Assembly (NCBI RefSeq): GCF_018860635.1
Contig: NZ_JAHKPT010000026.1
Location: forward strand, 124,321-188,320
Reading direction: 5' to 3'
DNA from: Aliiglaciecola lipolytica
Lineage (GTDB): Bacteria; Pseudomonadota; Gammaproteobacteria; Enterobacterales; Alteromonadaceae
DNA length: 64,000 nucleotides
Shown: one piece after another, positions 7,705 to 16,736 of the stretch
Position numbering within the stretch: position 1 is the stretch's first letter
Layout: each line of letters opens with the position of its first letter
Notes under the pieces: model-generated
Told to the model about the DNA's origin: nothing
Seen by the model: the letters and a program-made list of their open reading frames with translations, nothing else
Databases searched by the model: none
Program-made: the position numbers and the translations under genes

Positions 7705-9858
7705 CTATAATTCGTACGATACACTCAATCGCCACGTCATCGGGTCGGCCATAAAACGAGGTTGAATCAAACTAAAGCCAAAGCCGGTAAACGCGTATTT
7801 TTCATTACCAAGGTTTTTACCCGATAAAGTGAATTTCCAGCGTTCATAGGCGTAAGCCGCGTAAGCATCGATTAATGTTACTGGCTCTATATGACCAATC
7901 TCTGAGTTATCTGCTGTTGAATAATAATCATCACGATGATTAACATTCGTGCCTAACATTAAGGTTCCGTCACCAATGTCTTGTGTATAGTCCAATCCTG
8001 CTGCATATTGAAACTCAAACACATTGGTCATTTTGTTGCCGACCAAGCCACCGTTTGACGAAACGCCATTAACACTGACAGCGGTATATTCGCTATCTTG
8101 GGAAACACCGTTAGCCCATAAATTCAAATTAGAGGTTAAACGAACATTAAGTTCGACCTCGATACCCTTATGCTCGGCATCGTAATTTTCAGTAATAAAT
8201 GAACCAAATTCGTCTACAGATTGTTGTTGTAAACTAGAATATTCATTGAAAAATCCGGCGACATTGATACGTAAACGGTTGTTCCACCATTCACTTTTCA
8301 AACCCGCTTCATAAGCATCCATCACTTGCATCTCAAAGGGCGTATTAAGACCTTCTGGTGTAGACGCCAAACTATTGTATCCGCCAGCTTTGAAGCCTTC
8401 GGTGTAACTTGTGTAAAGCAACAAGTCGTCGTTGGCTTGATAGTTTAAGGCCACTTTAGGCGTGAATTTTTTGAAGGTATCCTCACGGTTTACCGGACTT
8501 GTTTCTAGGGTAGCGTCAAGGGATTTTTCATCTCGGGTATAACGGGCACCAACAATCAAACCAAGTTTGTCTGTTAAGTTGACATTAGCCTGACCGAATA
8601 CCGCATAACTTTTTGTATCTATGTCAAAATCGCCATAGGAAGGGGCGAAGAAAACCGTTGAATTGACAATTTGTTCGCCTGATTCGTTAAAATAATACAA
8701 ACCGGCAATATAACTTACTCGGTTTTCCCAAGCCTCGCCCTGCAATTGTAACTCTTGGCTAAAACTGTTTTGATCACTGACGGAATCCCGTGAAAATAAT
8801 TCCACGTAACCATCACCTTCTATGCCTAACAACGCATTTGCCACACCGCCACTGAACCCAGTAGACCAATCATTCTGCAACTTTGACCATGAGGTAACCG
8901 ATAACAGCTTCATGGAATCACTGATTTGTTTGGTTAGATGGACACTGGTACCATATTGTTTATCTTCAGTTGAGGATTCAAAAGGCGATAAAACCGTATC
9001 GAATTCGCCAGAGGTAAAGGGTATTTGGTCGTATTCATTATCAACTTGAAAAGGGTCAAGGGAGGATGCATATAGGCCGTCACTTTCATAATTGGTATAA
9101 AAGTACTTCCACCTTGCGGTGTACGTTTCACCTTCATAAAATAAGTCGCCCTGGAAACCTGCGTAGTCTTCTTCACCAACCTCTTTATCTAATGTTGCAT
9201 TATACTGGCGGCCACCATCGCGCTTGCGCAGCATGCCTGTAATACCACCGCGCAGCTTTTCGTCATCACTTAGCGGGCCACTGATACTAAATTTGTCATA
9301 TATTTCGTTCCAGCTACCAATCCCTACTTCGTTTTTAAAGCGGAATAAATCATCTGGTACCCGGGAAATAATTTTCAGGGCACCTGACGAGCTGTTACGT
9401 CCGTAAAGTGTTCCTTGCGGCCCACGAAGTACTTCAATGCGTTCTAGTTCTAGGGATTCAATGAAAGACGCCGCAGATCGAGGTTGATAAACATCATCAA
9501 TGTAGATACCCACTTCTGGCTCAGAAGTAATAAGTGCACCATCGGTCACCCCTCCACCACGAATAAAAGGCGTAATCCCGGCGCTACCACCAGTAACCCC
9601 CTTAATCATGACATTGGGCATAACCTGACTTAGATCTTTTGTATTATCAATTTGTAGTCGTTCAATATCTTCGGGACCCAGTGCGGAAATGGAAACAGGA
9701 GAGCTTTGGATACTTTCCTCTTTCCGCTGTGCCGTCACCGTAATCTTTTCTAGGCTTAAATCAGAGGTTTGACTGTCTTGCCCAAAAGCGACACCTGAGG
9801 AAGCTAAAACACCCCCCAAGGCCATTTTAATCATGAGGCTTATGTTCGCTTTTTTCAT
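7705..9858 (-). CDS. TonB-dependent outer-membrane receptor
   Basis: 717 residues with an N-terminal signal peptide ending near GVAFGQ, a TonB-box-like ITVTAQRKEES segment, a plug domain (FIRGGG, DDVYQPR, LRGPQGTLYGRNSSSGAL at about 100-165) and a C-terminal barrel finishing in an aromatic-rich strand. Energy-dependent uptake of a small substrate across the outer membrane. It is the first gene of the minus-strand run that continues with the flavin monooxygenase, suggesting it imports the substrate of that pathway. Start at ATG after GGAGAAAG. This subgroup is common in aromatic- and terpene-degrading marine bacteria and is not obviously a siderophore receptor. Confidence 0.9.
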   Translation of the reverse strand: MKKANISLMIKMALGGVLASSGVAFGQDSQTSDLSLEKITVTAQRKEESIQSSPVSISALGPEDIERLQIDNTKDLSQVMPNVMIKGVTGGSAGITPFIRGGGVTDGALITSEPEVGIYIDDVYQPRSAASFIESLELERIEVLRGPQGTLYGRNSSSGALKIISRVPDDLFRFKNEVGIGSWNEIYDKFSISGPLSDDEKLRGGITGMLRKRDGGRQYNATLDKEVGEEDYAGFQGDLFYEGETYTARWKYFYTNYESDGLYASSLDPFQVDNEYDQIPFTSGEFDTVLSPFESSTEDKQYGTSVHLTKQISDSMKLLSVTSWSKLQNDWSTGFSGGVANALLGIEGDGYVELFSRDSVSDQNSFSQELQLQGEAWENRVSYIAGLYYFNESGEQIVNSTVFFAPSYGDFDIDTKSYAVFGQANVNLTDKLGLIVGARYTRDEKSLDATLETSPVNREDTFKKFTPKVALNYQANDDLLLYTSYTEGFKAGGYNSLASTPEGLNTPFEMQVMDAYEAGLKSEWWNNRLRINVAGFFNEYSSLQQQSVDEFGSFITENYDAEHKGIEVELNVRLTSNLNLWANGVSQDSEYTAVSVNGVSSNGGLVGNKMTNVFEFQYAAGLDYTQDIGDGTLMLGTNVNHRDDYYSTADNSEIGHIEPVTLIDAYAAYAYERWKFTLSGKNLGNEKYAFTGFGFSLIQPRFMADPMTWRLSVSYEL

Positions 9859-10232
9859 AGTGCTTTCTCCGAAGTTACATTATTATTAGTAAGATTTTAT
9901 GTGTATATCTTCTGCTATTTTCTAAACTAAACTTCACCCTTACTCAGACAAGAAGGGGTAAATTCGTATGACTCTGCACTGCAAACACAAGTGTTTGATG
10001 TATATGGGATTACAGCTAAACTTAATCAGATATAATCGCGCCAAGATGGATTTAATCTACCGTTAACTCACTCACTTCACTATGACAATTGTCAATATTT
10101 GCGCACTAATATTCGGATTTCTGCAACTGCTGAAATAAGCGCTTTTTACTGAATCGGGCAAGTCTGGAAGTCTGTGAACATTTTCGGTTAGGACAAAAGA
10201 ACGGCCGAAGTAAACCGACATTGATCGCAAAC
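9859..10232. promoter_or_regulatory. Receptor promoter gap with FNR/FixK-type box (10082-10095)
   Basis: No intact gene. ATGAC-AATT-GTCAA at 10082-10095, containing the perfect palindrome TGACAATTGTCA, lies about 225 bp before the receptor start. Bases 10150-10225 contain scraps resembling the C-terminal helix-turn-helix of an AraC-family regulator in broken frames; I do not call a pseudogene. Confidence 0.5.
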
Positions 10233-11210
10233 TTATTCACAGGTTGCCTGTGAAAAAAAACGTCTAGGATTAAGAGCATGCTGGCTTAATACTTTTTGTG
10301 CATGCTCTAACTTAAAAGCAGGACCAGTGGCATACACATCAGCATTGTGCATTTGGGGTTGCATACCCAACATAACATCTTGCGCTTCACCCAATTGACC
10401 AGACCAAGCGGGACAAGCTGAAGACAACGTGCGAATAAATCGAATATCACTATCCATTTGCGCTACATCAAAATAGAAATCTTCTGGCTGTTGACCTTGC
10501 CAAATCACGGTAATACTTGCAGCTTGCTTGTCTTTTGCTAAATTTGCATGGGCTTCTAGCATGGCTGTAATAGCAGCAATACCAGCCCCAAACGCTAGAA
10601 AGAACAGATCTCGATGGGCAGTATCACGCAAGAAGTGGGTACCTTTAGGTCCTTCAAGTTTAAGAAGGTCTTTGACTTTGGCTTGAAGAAACCAATATTG
10701 ATGCATAGGATCTAGTTCATTGTGCGCAATATGTAGTTCTATTTTTTGCTGCTCTACACTCGCTTTACTCAACCAATAGCTGCTTGATAGTCCCTCTGAT
10801 GTAAATACATCCACGTATTGCCCAGCTAGATACATAAATTTAACTATCAATGGTAGCTGTAAAGTTACCATTAACATTGTCGGGCTCAACAACTCAATTG
10901 CATCAATCGCACAGGGAATCGAACAAACTTTAGGAATGATTACTTGAGTAAGATTACCGGCATCAATTTCAATATCAGTCAACGCGGTATGGCAACATGA
11001 GAGTATCCAATTGTCATCTCTGTCTTGCTGTAAAAGTTGCTCTGCACGATACGCAGAAGTTTCGCCGGAAAGTAATTGCACCTTACAAAAACCACAGCGA
11101 CCAGAACGGCAACTGTGATTAATCGGATAGCCAGCATTGATACTGGCATCAAGAATTGTTTCGCCACTATTTTGCTGGAAACTAGTTCCATTTATTGTAC
11201 TAATTTTCAT
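10233..11210 (-). CDS. 2Fe-2S ferredoxin/FAD/NAD(P)H oxidoreductase (oxygenase reductase component)
   Basis: About 325 residues. An N-terminal plant-type ferredoxin domain has the cluster set C34-x4-C39-x2-C42...C72 (HSCRSGRCGFC and ILSCC). A ferredoxin-reductase-like flavin domain follows from about residue 95 and an NAD(P)H domain with LAFGAGIAAITAM. This order is that of reductases feeding ring-hydroxylating or other multicomponent oxygenases. No Rieske or diiron oxygenase is in the window, so the partner is distant or is another acceptor. Start uncertain: ATG at 11210 or GTG at 11234, neither with a strong ribosome site. It follows the lyase gene closely and is probably co-transcribed with it. 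Confidence 0.8.
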   Translation of the reverse strand: MKISTINGTSFQQNSGETILDASINAGYPINHSCRSGRCGFCKVQLLSGETSAYRAEQLLQQDRDDNWILSCCHTALTDIEIDAGNLTQVIIPKVCSIPCAIDAIELLSPTMLMVTLQLPLIVKFMYLAGQYVDVFTSEGLSSSYWLSKASVEQQKIELHIAHNELDPMHQYWFLQAKVKDLLKLEGPKGTHFLRDTAHRDLFFLAFGAGIAAITAMLEAHANLAKDKQAASITVIWQGQQPEDFYFDVAQMDSDIRFIRTLSSACPAWSGQLGEAQDVMLGMQPQMHNADVYATGPAFKLEHAQKVLSQHALNPRRFFSQATCE

Positions 11211-11247
11211 AGTTGCAACTTCATGCAGAAACACATTGTGAAATCAA

Positions 11248-12195
11248 TTAATATTGTGCTGTGGCCATCTGAAACCCCTTCGGCAATCCAGCTTCAGGTG
11301 TAAAGCCATACAAATCAACTTCAACAGGTAAACTGTCACGCAGAATTTTTCGAGCTAACAATAAACGCTGATAGTTGATTCCTGTTTTTAATCCCATACC
11401 CTCAAGTAGAAAAACCAAGTCTTCAGTGATTATGTTACCTGAAGCACCGGGAGCAAATGGGCATCCGCCGATTCCTGCCATTGAAGAATCTATGGTTTTT
11501 AAGCCGACCTCGAGGGCGGTCATCACATTAGCGAGTCCCTGACCACGAGTATTGTGCAAATGAATACCTGTAAGTCTGTCTTTGCCCACTAGCTCCCAAA
11601 TCCCGAGAGTTAATCGCTTCACTTGATTTGGGGTACCGAAGCCTGTGGTATCCGATAAGCCCACTTCGTCACAACCAGCTTCAATTAATTTCTCAGCCAT
11701 CTCGAAAACTTTAGACTCAGGTACATTTCCTTCTAAAGTGCAACCAAAGGCAGTAGATAATCCACCTTCCAATATCGGTTTTTGCGGATTATCTGATTGA
11801 TTAATCAATTCTCGAATTTTTGCAACTTCTTGAATTACTTGAGCGTGTGTCCGGCGTACATTTTTTAAACTATGGGTTTCAGACACCGACAAAGGAATAG
11901 TTATTTTATGTGCACCGGCTTTTATTGCATCTTGAGCTCCCCGATAGTTCGGGACCAACACAGCCACATTTAAGCCCGGAATTGTGCGCGCATGAGCGAC
12001 TATTTCAGCGGTATCAGCTAACTGAGGAAGAATACTCGCTGGTACGAATGAACCGACTTCAATTTCAGGAATGCCAGCCGCGGCTAACGCACTAACCCAG
12101 CGTTTTTTATCATTAGTAGACATAATTGGTTTGATACTTTGCAAACCATCTCGTGGGCCTACTTCACTAATTTCCACATCTATATCTGGATTCAT
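11248..12195 (-). CDS. Hydroxymethylglutaryl-CoA lyase family enzyme
   Basis: 315 residues, DRE-TIM fold. EVGPRDGLQ (11-19) holds the catalytic Arg/Asp, the metal-binding HLHNTRG histidines are H212 and H214, and the active-site Cys signature GIGGCPFAPGA has C245. All key residues of HMG-CoA lyase are present, so it should cleave a 3-hydroxy-3-methyl acyl-CoA to an acyl-CoA and a keto acid. No leucine-degradation partners (MCC, isovaleryl-CoA dehydrogenase) are beside it; it pairs instead with the 2Fe-2S reductase. The CoA-transferase at 40855 could supply a CoA ester. A related substrate such as a citramalyl-CoA-like ester is possible. Confidence 0.85.
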   Translation of the reverse strand: MNPDIDVEISEVGPRDGLQSIKPIMSTNDKKRWVSALAAAGIPEIEVGSFVPASILPQLADTAEIVAHARTIPGLNVAVLVPNYRGAQDAIKAGAHKITIPLSVSETHSLKNVRRTHAQVIQEVAKIRELINQSDNPQKPILEGGLSTAFGCTLEGNVPESKVFEMAEKLIEAGCDEVGLSDTTGFGTPNQVKRLTLGIWELVGKDRLTGIHLHNTRGQGLANVMTALEVGLKTIDSSMAGIGGCPFAPGASGNIITEDLVFLLEGMGLKTGINYQRLLLARKILRDSLPVEVDLYGFTPEAGLPKGFQMATAQY

Positions 12196-12598
12196 AACAT
12201 AACACCGACAAAATAAAGATATAAATATATATCATTCGGTCTTTTTCTTCAAATAAATTAGTCTTGGTTCATTTTAAGCCATTAACAAAGCATAATTTGT
12301 GCACCTCAACGAAATCCTAAGGATATGATTTAGATAAATTTATTTAAGTTTAATATGATTATGTTGGAAGAATCAGTTAGCTTGTTGAACTATGCCTGCA
12401 GATGGACACCTAACTTTTCGATTCTAGTTTTATCGCTGGTTTAATCTCTTGAACACATTGCTTTATTGTTATATTAATAGTACTTTACTAATTAGGTTTA
12501 GCATGCGACCAATAGATTTATAGTGTCAGGTTGAAACTGAATATCACTAACAAACACGCATACTAGCTCAGTTGAATAGACTTTTTTGGAGACGAAGA
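12196..12598. promoter_or_regulatory. Divergent promoter gap with partial AATGATATATCATT-type site (12223-12236)
   Basis: 403 bp without a gene, between the divergent lyase and FAD-oxidase operons. AAATATATATCATT at 12223-12236 matches 12 of 14 bases of the palindrome at 32556, about 30 bp before the lyase start. The rest is AT-rich and likely holds two promoters, but I cannot place -35/-10 boxes with confidence. Confidence 0.4.
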
Positions 12599-14179
12599 GT
12601 GAATAGCAGAAGTGATATATCACAGGTTTTAGAAAGCTTAGTAAAATTTGTTGGTCAAGAACACGTTTTAACCGATTCCTATTCTTGTAGTCTCTATGCG
12701 CAAGATGTTTTTACTAAAGAAAAACCTGCTATTGCCGTTGTTCAGCCAGGCTCTACTAGCGAATTAGCTGACGTTGTTAAAACAGCTACAGCACACAAAT
12801 ATATCACTATCCCCCGCGGTGGAGGTATGTCGTACACCAGTGGATATGTGCCGCAACAAGACAATTCTATCATTATTGATATGAGTAGAATGTCTAAAGT
12901 GCTAGAAATAAATGAACAGGATATGTACGTCACAGTTGAGTGTGGATGTACATGGAAAGCGCTTTATGAAGCATTGAAAGGTACCGGTTTGCGTACTCCA
13001 TGCTGGGGAACATTGTCAGGAATTTACGCTACAGTAGGTGGCGGGTTATCACAAAATGGTATGTTTTGGGGATCCGGTCACTTTGGAGCTATAGGTGACT
13101 CTGTTATCAGTATCGAAGTCGTACTTGCTGACGGTTCAATAGTAGAAACCGGATCAGCAGCTCAAGTCAATGGCACTCCTTTTTTCCGCCATTTTGGACC
13201 AGATTTAACTGGCTTATTTGTTGGCGATACTGGCTCGTTAGGATTTAAAACACGGGCAACATTTCGCTTAATGCCCGAATTAACTGCCAGAGAATACATT
13301 TCGATGGACTTTAAGAGTTCGGATGATGCATTAACTACGATGAGTGAAATTTCTCGTCGTGGTTTAGCCATGGAATGTTTCGGATTCGATCCGTTTTTGC
13401 AAGCGCAGCGCAAACAACGGGAGAGTTTAGCCTCTGATGCTAAAGCACTAGTTGGTTTTATGAAATCAGCAGGGTCTATTGGCCAAGCCATCAAACAAGG
13501 ATCTAAGATAGCGTTTGCTGGCAGAGGTTTTATGGATGATGTTGATTTTTCAATACATGCATTTGTAGAAGAGCGTTCACCACAAGCGGCAAAACAATGT
13601 CTTGATGATATCCGCGCCATTGTGAAAAAAAATAACGGTAAAGAGATTGAAAATACGATTCCCAAAATCCTCCGAGCGAACCCTTTTGGTCCAGTAAATA
13701 ATATGGTCGGCCCAAATGGTGAGCGTTGGGTACCCGTTCATGGTCAATTCCCTCACTCAAAAGTCATCCCTGCGTTTAATGCTGCTGAAGCCATTTTTAC
13801 TAGTCACAAAGCTGAAATGGAACGATTGAATATTGGTGTTGGTTATTTATTTGCGGTTATTTCTACCAATGCATTCGTCATTGAGCCGGTATTTTTTTGG
13901 CAAGACTGTCTCAACGAATTGCACGAAAAAAGCGTAGAGTCGGCCCATTATAATAAATTGAAAAAGTTTGACGAAAACATCGAAGCCCGTGACGCCGTTA
14001 CCAAGATAAAAAAAGAAATAGCGGCAAAATTCAGTGAGATGGGTGGTGTGCATTTCCAAATAGGAAAGAGTTATGCCTATAAAGAAGGTCTGAAACCAAC
14101 AGCTTTACAACTCATTGAACGTATCAAAAGGCTAGTTGATCCCGAGCGACTTGTTAATCCAGGCTCTTTAGGATTATAA
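12599..14179 (+). CDS. FAD-binding oxidase/dehydrogenase, vanillyl-alcohol-oxidase/4-cresol-dehydrogenase type
   Basis: About 526 residues. The N-terminal FAD_binding_4 fold is shown by VVQPGSTSELADVVK, PRGGGMSYTSG and GTLSGIYATVGGGLSQNG. The C terminus ends in the family's VDPERLVNPGSLGL. These flavoenzymes oxidise phenolic side chains, alcohols or 2-hydroxy acids. I choose GTG at 12599 because GGAG lies seven bases before it; a TTG at 12572 in the same frame has no site. It is the first gene of a plus-strand run with an aldo/keto reductase, an MFS carrier and a TonB receptor, suggesting an uptake-and-oxidation unit. Confidence 0.8.
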   Translation: MNSRSDISQVLESLVKFVGQEHVLTDSYSCSLYAQDVFTKEKPAIAVVQPGSTSELADVVKTATAHKYITIPRGGGMSYTSGYVPQQDNSIIIDMSRMSKVLEINEQDMYVTVECGCTWKALYEALKGTGLRTPCWGTLSGIYATVGGGLSQNGMFWGSGHFGAIGDSVISIEVVLADGSIVETGSAAQVNGTPFFRHFGPDLTGLFVGDTGSLGFKTRATFRLMPELTAREYISMDFKSSDDALTTMSEISRRGLAMECFGFDPFLQAQRKQRESLASDAKALVGFMKSAGSIGQAIKQGSKIAFAGRGFMDDVDFSIHAFVEERSPQAAKQCLDDIRAIVKKNNGKEIENTIPKILRANPFGPVNNMVGPNGERWVPVHGQFPHSKVIPAFNAAEAIFTSHKAEMERLNIGVGYLFAVISTNAFVIEPVFFWQDCLNELHEKSVESAHYNKLKKFDENIEARDAVTKIKKEIAAKFSEMGGVHFQIGKSYAYKEGLKPTALQLIERIKRLVDPERLVNPGSLGL

Positions 14180-14237
14180 CTTCCCTTTTATTAGGCTAAA
14201 TGCAGTGCGCAAGCATCCGCGAAAGGAACAGAATACA

Positions 14238-15056
14238 ATGACAAATAGCGTTAAAATGTTAGATGGAAATGCAATCCCCAAATTGGGTTTGGGTGTATGG
14301 CAGGCCAGTAACGAACAGGTTGTAAGCGCCATTCACGCTGCTTTCGATGCGGGTTATCGCTTAATTGACACAGCTTCTGTTTATGAAAATGAAAGTGGTG
14401 TTGGCACTGCCATCAAGTCGAGTAATTTAGCCAGAGAAGACATTTTTGTTACCAGCAAGTTATGGAACAAAGATCAGGGTAATGTCCAAAAAGCCCTTGA
14501 GAAAAGTTTAACGCTTCTAGAACTAGATTATTTAGATTGTTATCTGATCCATTGGCCCGCACCTTCTTTAGGTCAATATACCAATGCATGGAAAGAGTTA
14601 ATTAAAGCGCAACACAGCGGTTTGATAAAATCCATTGGGGTGAGCAACTTTTTACCTGAACATATCGACACTCTCATCCAGCAAACCGGCATCACACCAG
14701 TAATAAACCAAATCGAAAAACATCCCCTATTTAGCCAACAATCCTTATCTAAATGGTGCACTGAACGGGATATATTGGTCCAAGCATGGAGTCCTTTAGC
14801 ACAAGGTGGTGAAGGTATTTTTGAGCGTCCAGAAGTGATGGCCATCGCAGCAGCGCATCAAAAGTCTCCAGCACAGGTAGTATTGCGTTGGCACATACAG
14901 AAAAACACCTTAGTCATACCTAAGTCTGTTACTCCATCTCGTATTGCTGAAAATATTGATGTTTTCGATTTCGTTTTGACTCCGGATGAACTCAAAACAA
15001 TAGATGCGTTAGATAAAAACCAGCGACTCGGACCAGATCCACTCGACTTCGTTTAA
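14238..15056 (+). CDS. Aldo/keto reductase
   Basis: 272 residues, NADPH-dependent TIM-barrel reductase. The catalytic tetrad is complete: D44 and Y49 (LIDTASVYENE), K74 (TSKLWNK) and H105 (LIHWPAP). The cofactor block PKSVTPSRIAEN is near the C terminus. Closest in style to 2,5-diketo-gluconate reductase-like enzymes. Start at ATG 14238 with AAAGGA upstream; upstream in-frame codons lack one. It sits 58 bp after the FAD oxidase gene, so the two likely act on alcohol and carbonyl forms of one compound. Confidence 0.88.
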   Translation: MTNSVKMLDGNAIPKLGLGVWQASNEQVVSAIHAAFDAGYRLIDTASVYENESGVGTAIKSSNLAREDIFVTSKLWNKDQGNVQKALEKSLTLLELDYLDCYLIHWPAPSLGQYTNAWKELIKAQHSGLIKSIGVSNFLPEHIDTLIQQTGITPVINQIEKHPLFSQQSLSKWCTERDILVQAWSPLAQGGEGIFERPEVMAIAAAHQKSPAQVVLRWHIQKNTLVIPKSVTPSRIAENIDVFDFVLTPDELKTIDALDKNQRLGPDPLDFV

Positions 15057-15101
15057 GCAGAACCTAATACCTAAAACACAATGACTAACATTGGAAATAA
15101 T

Positions 15102-16322
15102 ATGAATAAACATTATCCATGGCTAATCGCCTCTATTGCATGTATCGCGTTACTTGTTAGTAACGGTATGGGCATTTCCGGTTTATCTGTTTTTGATGAA
15201 TCCCTAATAAAAGAATTCGGATGGAGCCGAGGAGAACTAAAGTTCAGAGATATGGTGACCTTTGCCACTAGTGCTTTATTAGCTCCCTTCGGTGGCATGA
15301 TAATCGACAAGATAGGTGCTAAACGTGCGTTACTTATGGGTTGGGTATTATTAGCCACAGCTTATTTTTCATATAGCCAAATAGATTCATTGCAAGGATT
15401 GTATGTCGTCCACGCATTACTAGGCTTAGTATTGATTCTATGTGGTCTTAATCCTGCGGTTATTTTAGTTTCCAATTGGTTTACCTCAAAACGTGGCGCG
15501 GCCATTGGTATTACCTTAGTTGGCACTAGTTTAGGAGGTGTTTTATTCCCTCAATACGGTTTATATATGAACGAATTGTTCGGATGGCGAGAAACCATGC
15601 AATGGGCCGTCGCATTTCCTTTAACTATGTTGATTGTAGTCGCAGTTTTAGTAAAAGATCGCCCTTCACAGATGAAGCAGAAAGCCAACCAAACAGCGGA
15701 GCAAAGCAAACCTCAACCATTAACAGGTATGAGCTATATAGACGCTCTTCGCACCCGCACTTTTTGGGCACTTACTTTAGTTGCCATGACCACCTTTTAT
15801 ACGGTCTTAGGTGTTCAAGCTCATCTATTCCTATATATGCGTGATTTGGGGTTTGAAACTAGCACTGCCGCAAACGCAATTAGTTTATTTTTTATGTGCG
15901 CGTTGATTGGTAAATTTGTTTTTGGCTTTGTCGCTGACCACATACATTTCAAAAAGGTTTTCATTGGTAATATTGCGATAATGTTGACCGGGTCGTTATT
16001 ATTAGCATTGATGAATAAAGCTGTTTTGTGGGAAGCAATCGTATTGTTCGGCCTAGGCTGGGGCGGCGTGTACACGACCATTCAATTGTCTGCAGTTAAT
16101 TGTTTTGGATTAAAATCAGCAGGTAAAATACTAGGGACAATTACCGTATTAGATTGCTTAGGCGGCGGATTAGGTATTTGGCTTACCGGGGTATTTTATG
16201 GAATGAACTCAAGCTACGATTTAGCTTTTTGGGTATTCTTTGGACTTATTTTGATAGCCATTCCGTGTATTACCCAAGTAAAAGAAACTGCCTATACTAA
16301 ATTAAGTAAAACGGCTGCTTAG
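15102..16322 (+). CDS. MFS transporter, monocarboxylate/oxalate-formate type
   Basis: About 406 residues with roughly twelve hydrophobic segments and a polar central loop rich in K and Q (about 195-215). Segment 1 runs into SGLSVFDESLIKEFGWSRGELK, the layout of the OFA/monocarboxylate porter family, which moves organic anions across the inner membrane. I prefer ATG 15102 (GGAAAT before it); an ATG at 15081 adds seven residues. It lies 25-45 bp after the aldo/keto reductase and before a TonB receptor, so it probably imports what that receptor delivers or exports a product. Confidence 0.82.
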   Translation: MNKHYPWLIASIACIALLVSNGMGISGLSVFDESLIKEFGWSRGELKFRDMVTFATSALLAPFGGMIIDKIGAKRALLMGWVLLATAYFSYSQIDSLQGLYVVHALLGLVLILCGLNPAVILVSNWFTSKRGAAIGITLVGTSLGGVLFPQYGLYMNELFGWRETMQWAVAFPLTMLIVVAVLVKDRPSQMKQKANQTAEQSKPQPLTGMSYIDALRTRTFWALTLVAMTTFYTVLGVQAHLFLYMRDLGFETSTAANAISLFFMCALIGKFVFGFVADHIHFKKVFIGNIAIMLTGSLLLALMNKAVLWEAIVLFGLGWGGVYTTIQLSAVNCFGLKSAGKILGTITVLDCLGGGLGIWLTGVFYGMNSSYDLAFWVFFGLILIAIPCITQVKETAYTKLSKTAA

Positions 16323-16736
16323 CCAACGATATTGAGCTAAGGCCTTAACGTATTTTGTTAGGGTCTTGGCGCCCTCCCCCTTCTCTGATTGATTACATCT
16401 TTTTCATCCCACTTGGTTTCTCTTAATACAATTTTGCTACTTTTAAACTAGCACCTTCCTGCAAACATCTTGGAAAATGCTAATAATATTAAGTATTTAC
16501 CGCAGTTCAACAGGTTTAGATAAATTAAAACACAAAAATCACTTGGTTTTTGACATTTGTTAAGGCGGCGAAAATTCAAGCTGCTTATGCTGGTAGCACA
16601 TAAGCACAAAGGTTGCGAGTGTCGGTTAACTTTTAAATGTTACAGGTTATTTAAAAAACACAAAAATCACAAAAGAACGTTTCATTTTTCGTAAAAGTTA
16701 ATCGCTGCCTAGATAAACACTAAAAAAGGAATGGTT
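16323..16736. promoter_or_regulatory. Receptor upstream gap with FNR/FixK-type box (16550-16563)
   Basis: 414 bp without a gene. TTGAC-ATTT-GTTAA at 16550-16563 lies about 175 bp before the receptor start. A weak, interrupted GC-rich inverted repeat around 16338-16372 may end the preceding operon. The gap makes it likely that the receptor has its own promoter. Confidence 0.45.

Noticed and set aside
13162-13665. Long minus-strand frame inside the FAD oxidase gene
   Set aside because: Shadow of a well-supported flavoprotein gene; no ribosome site or domain.
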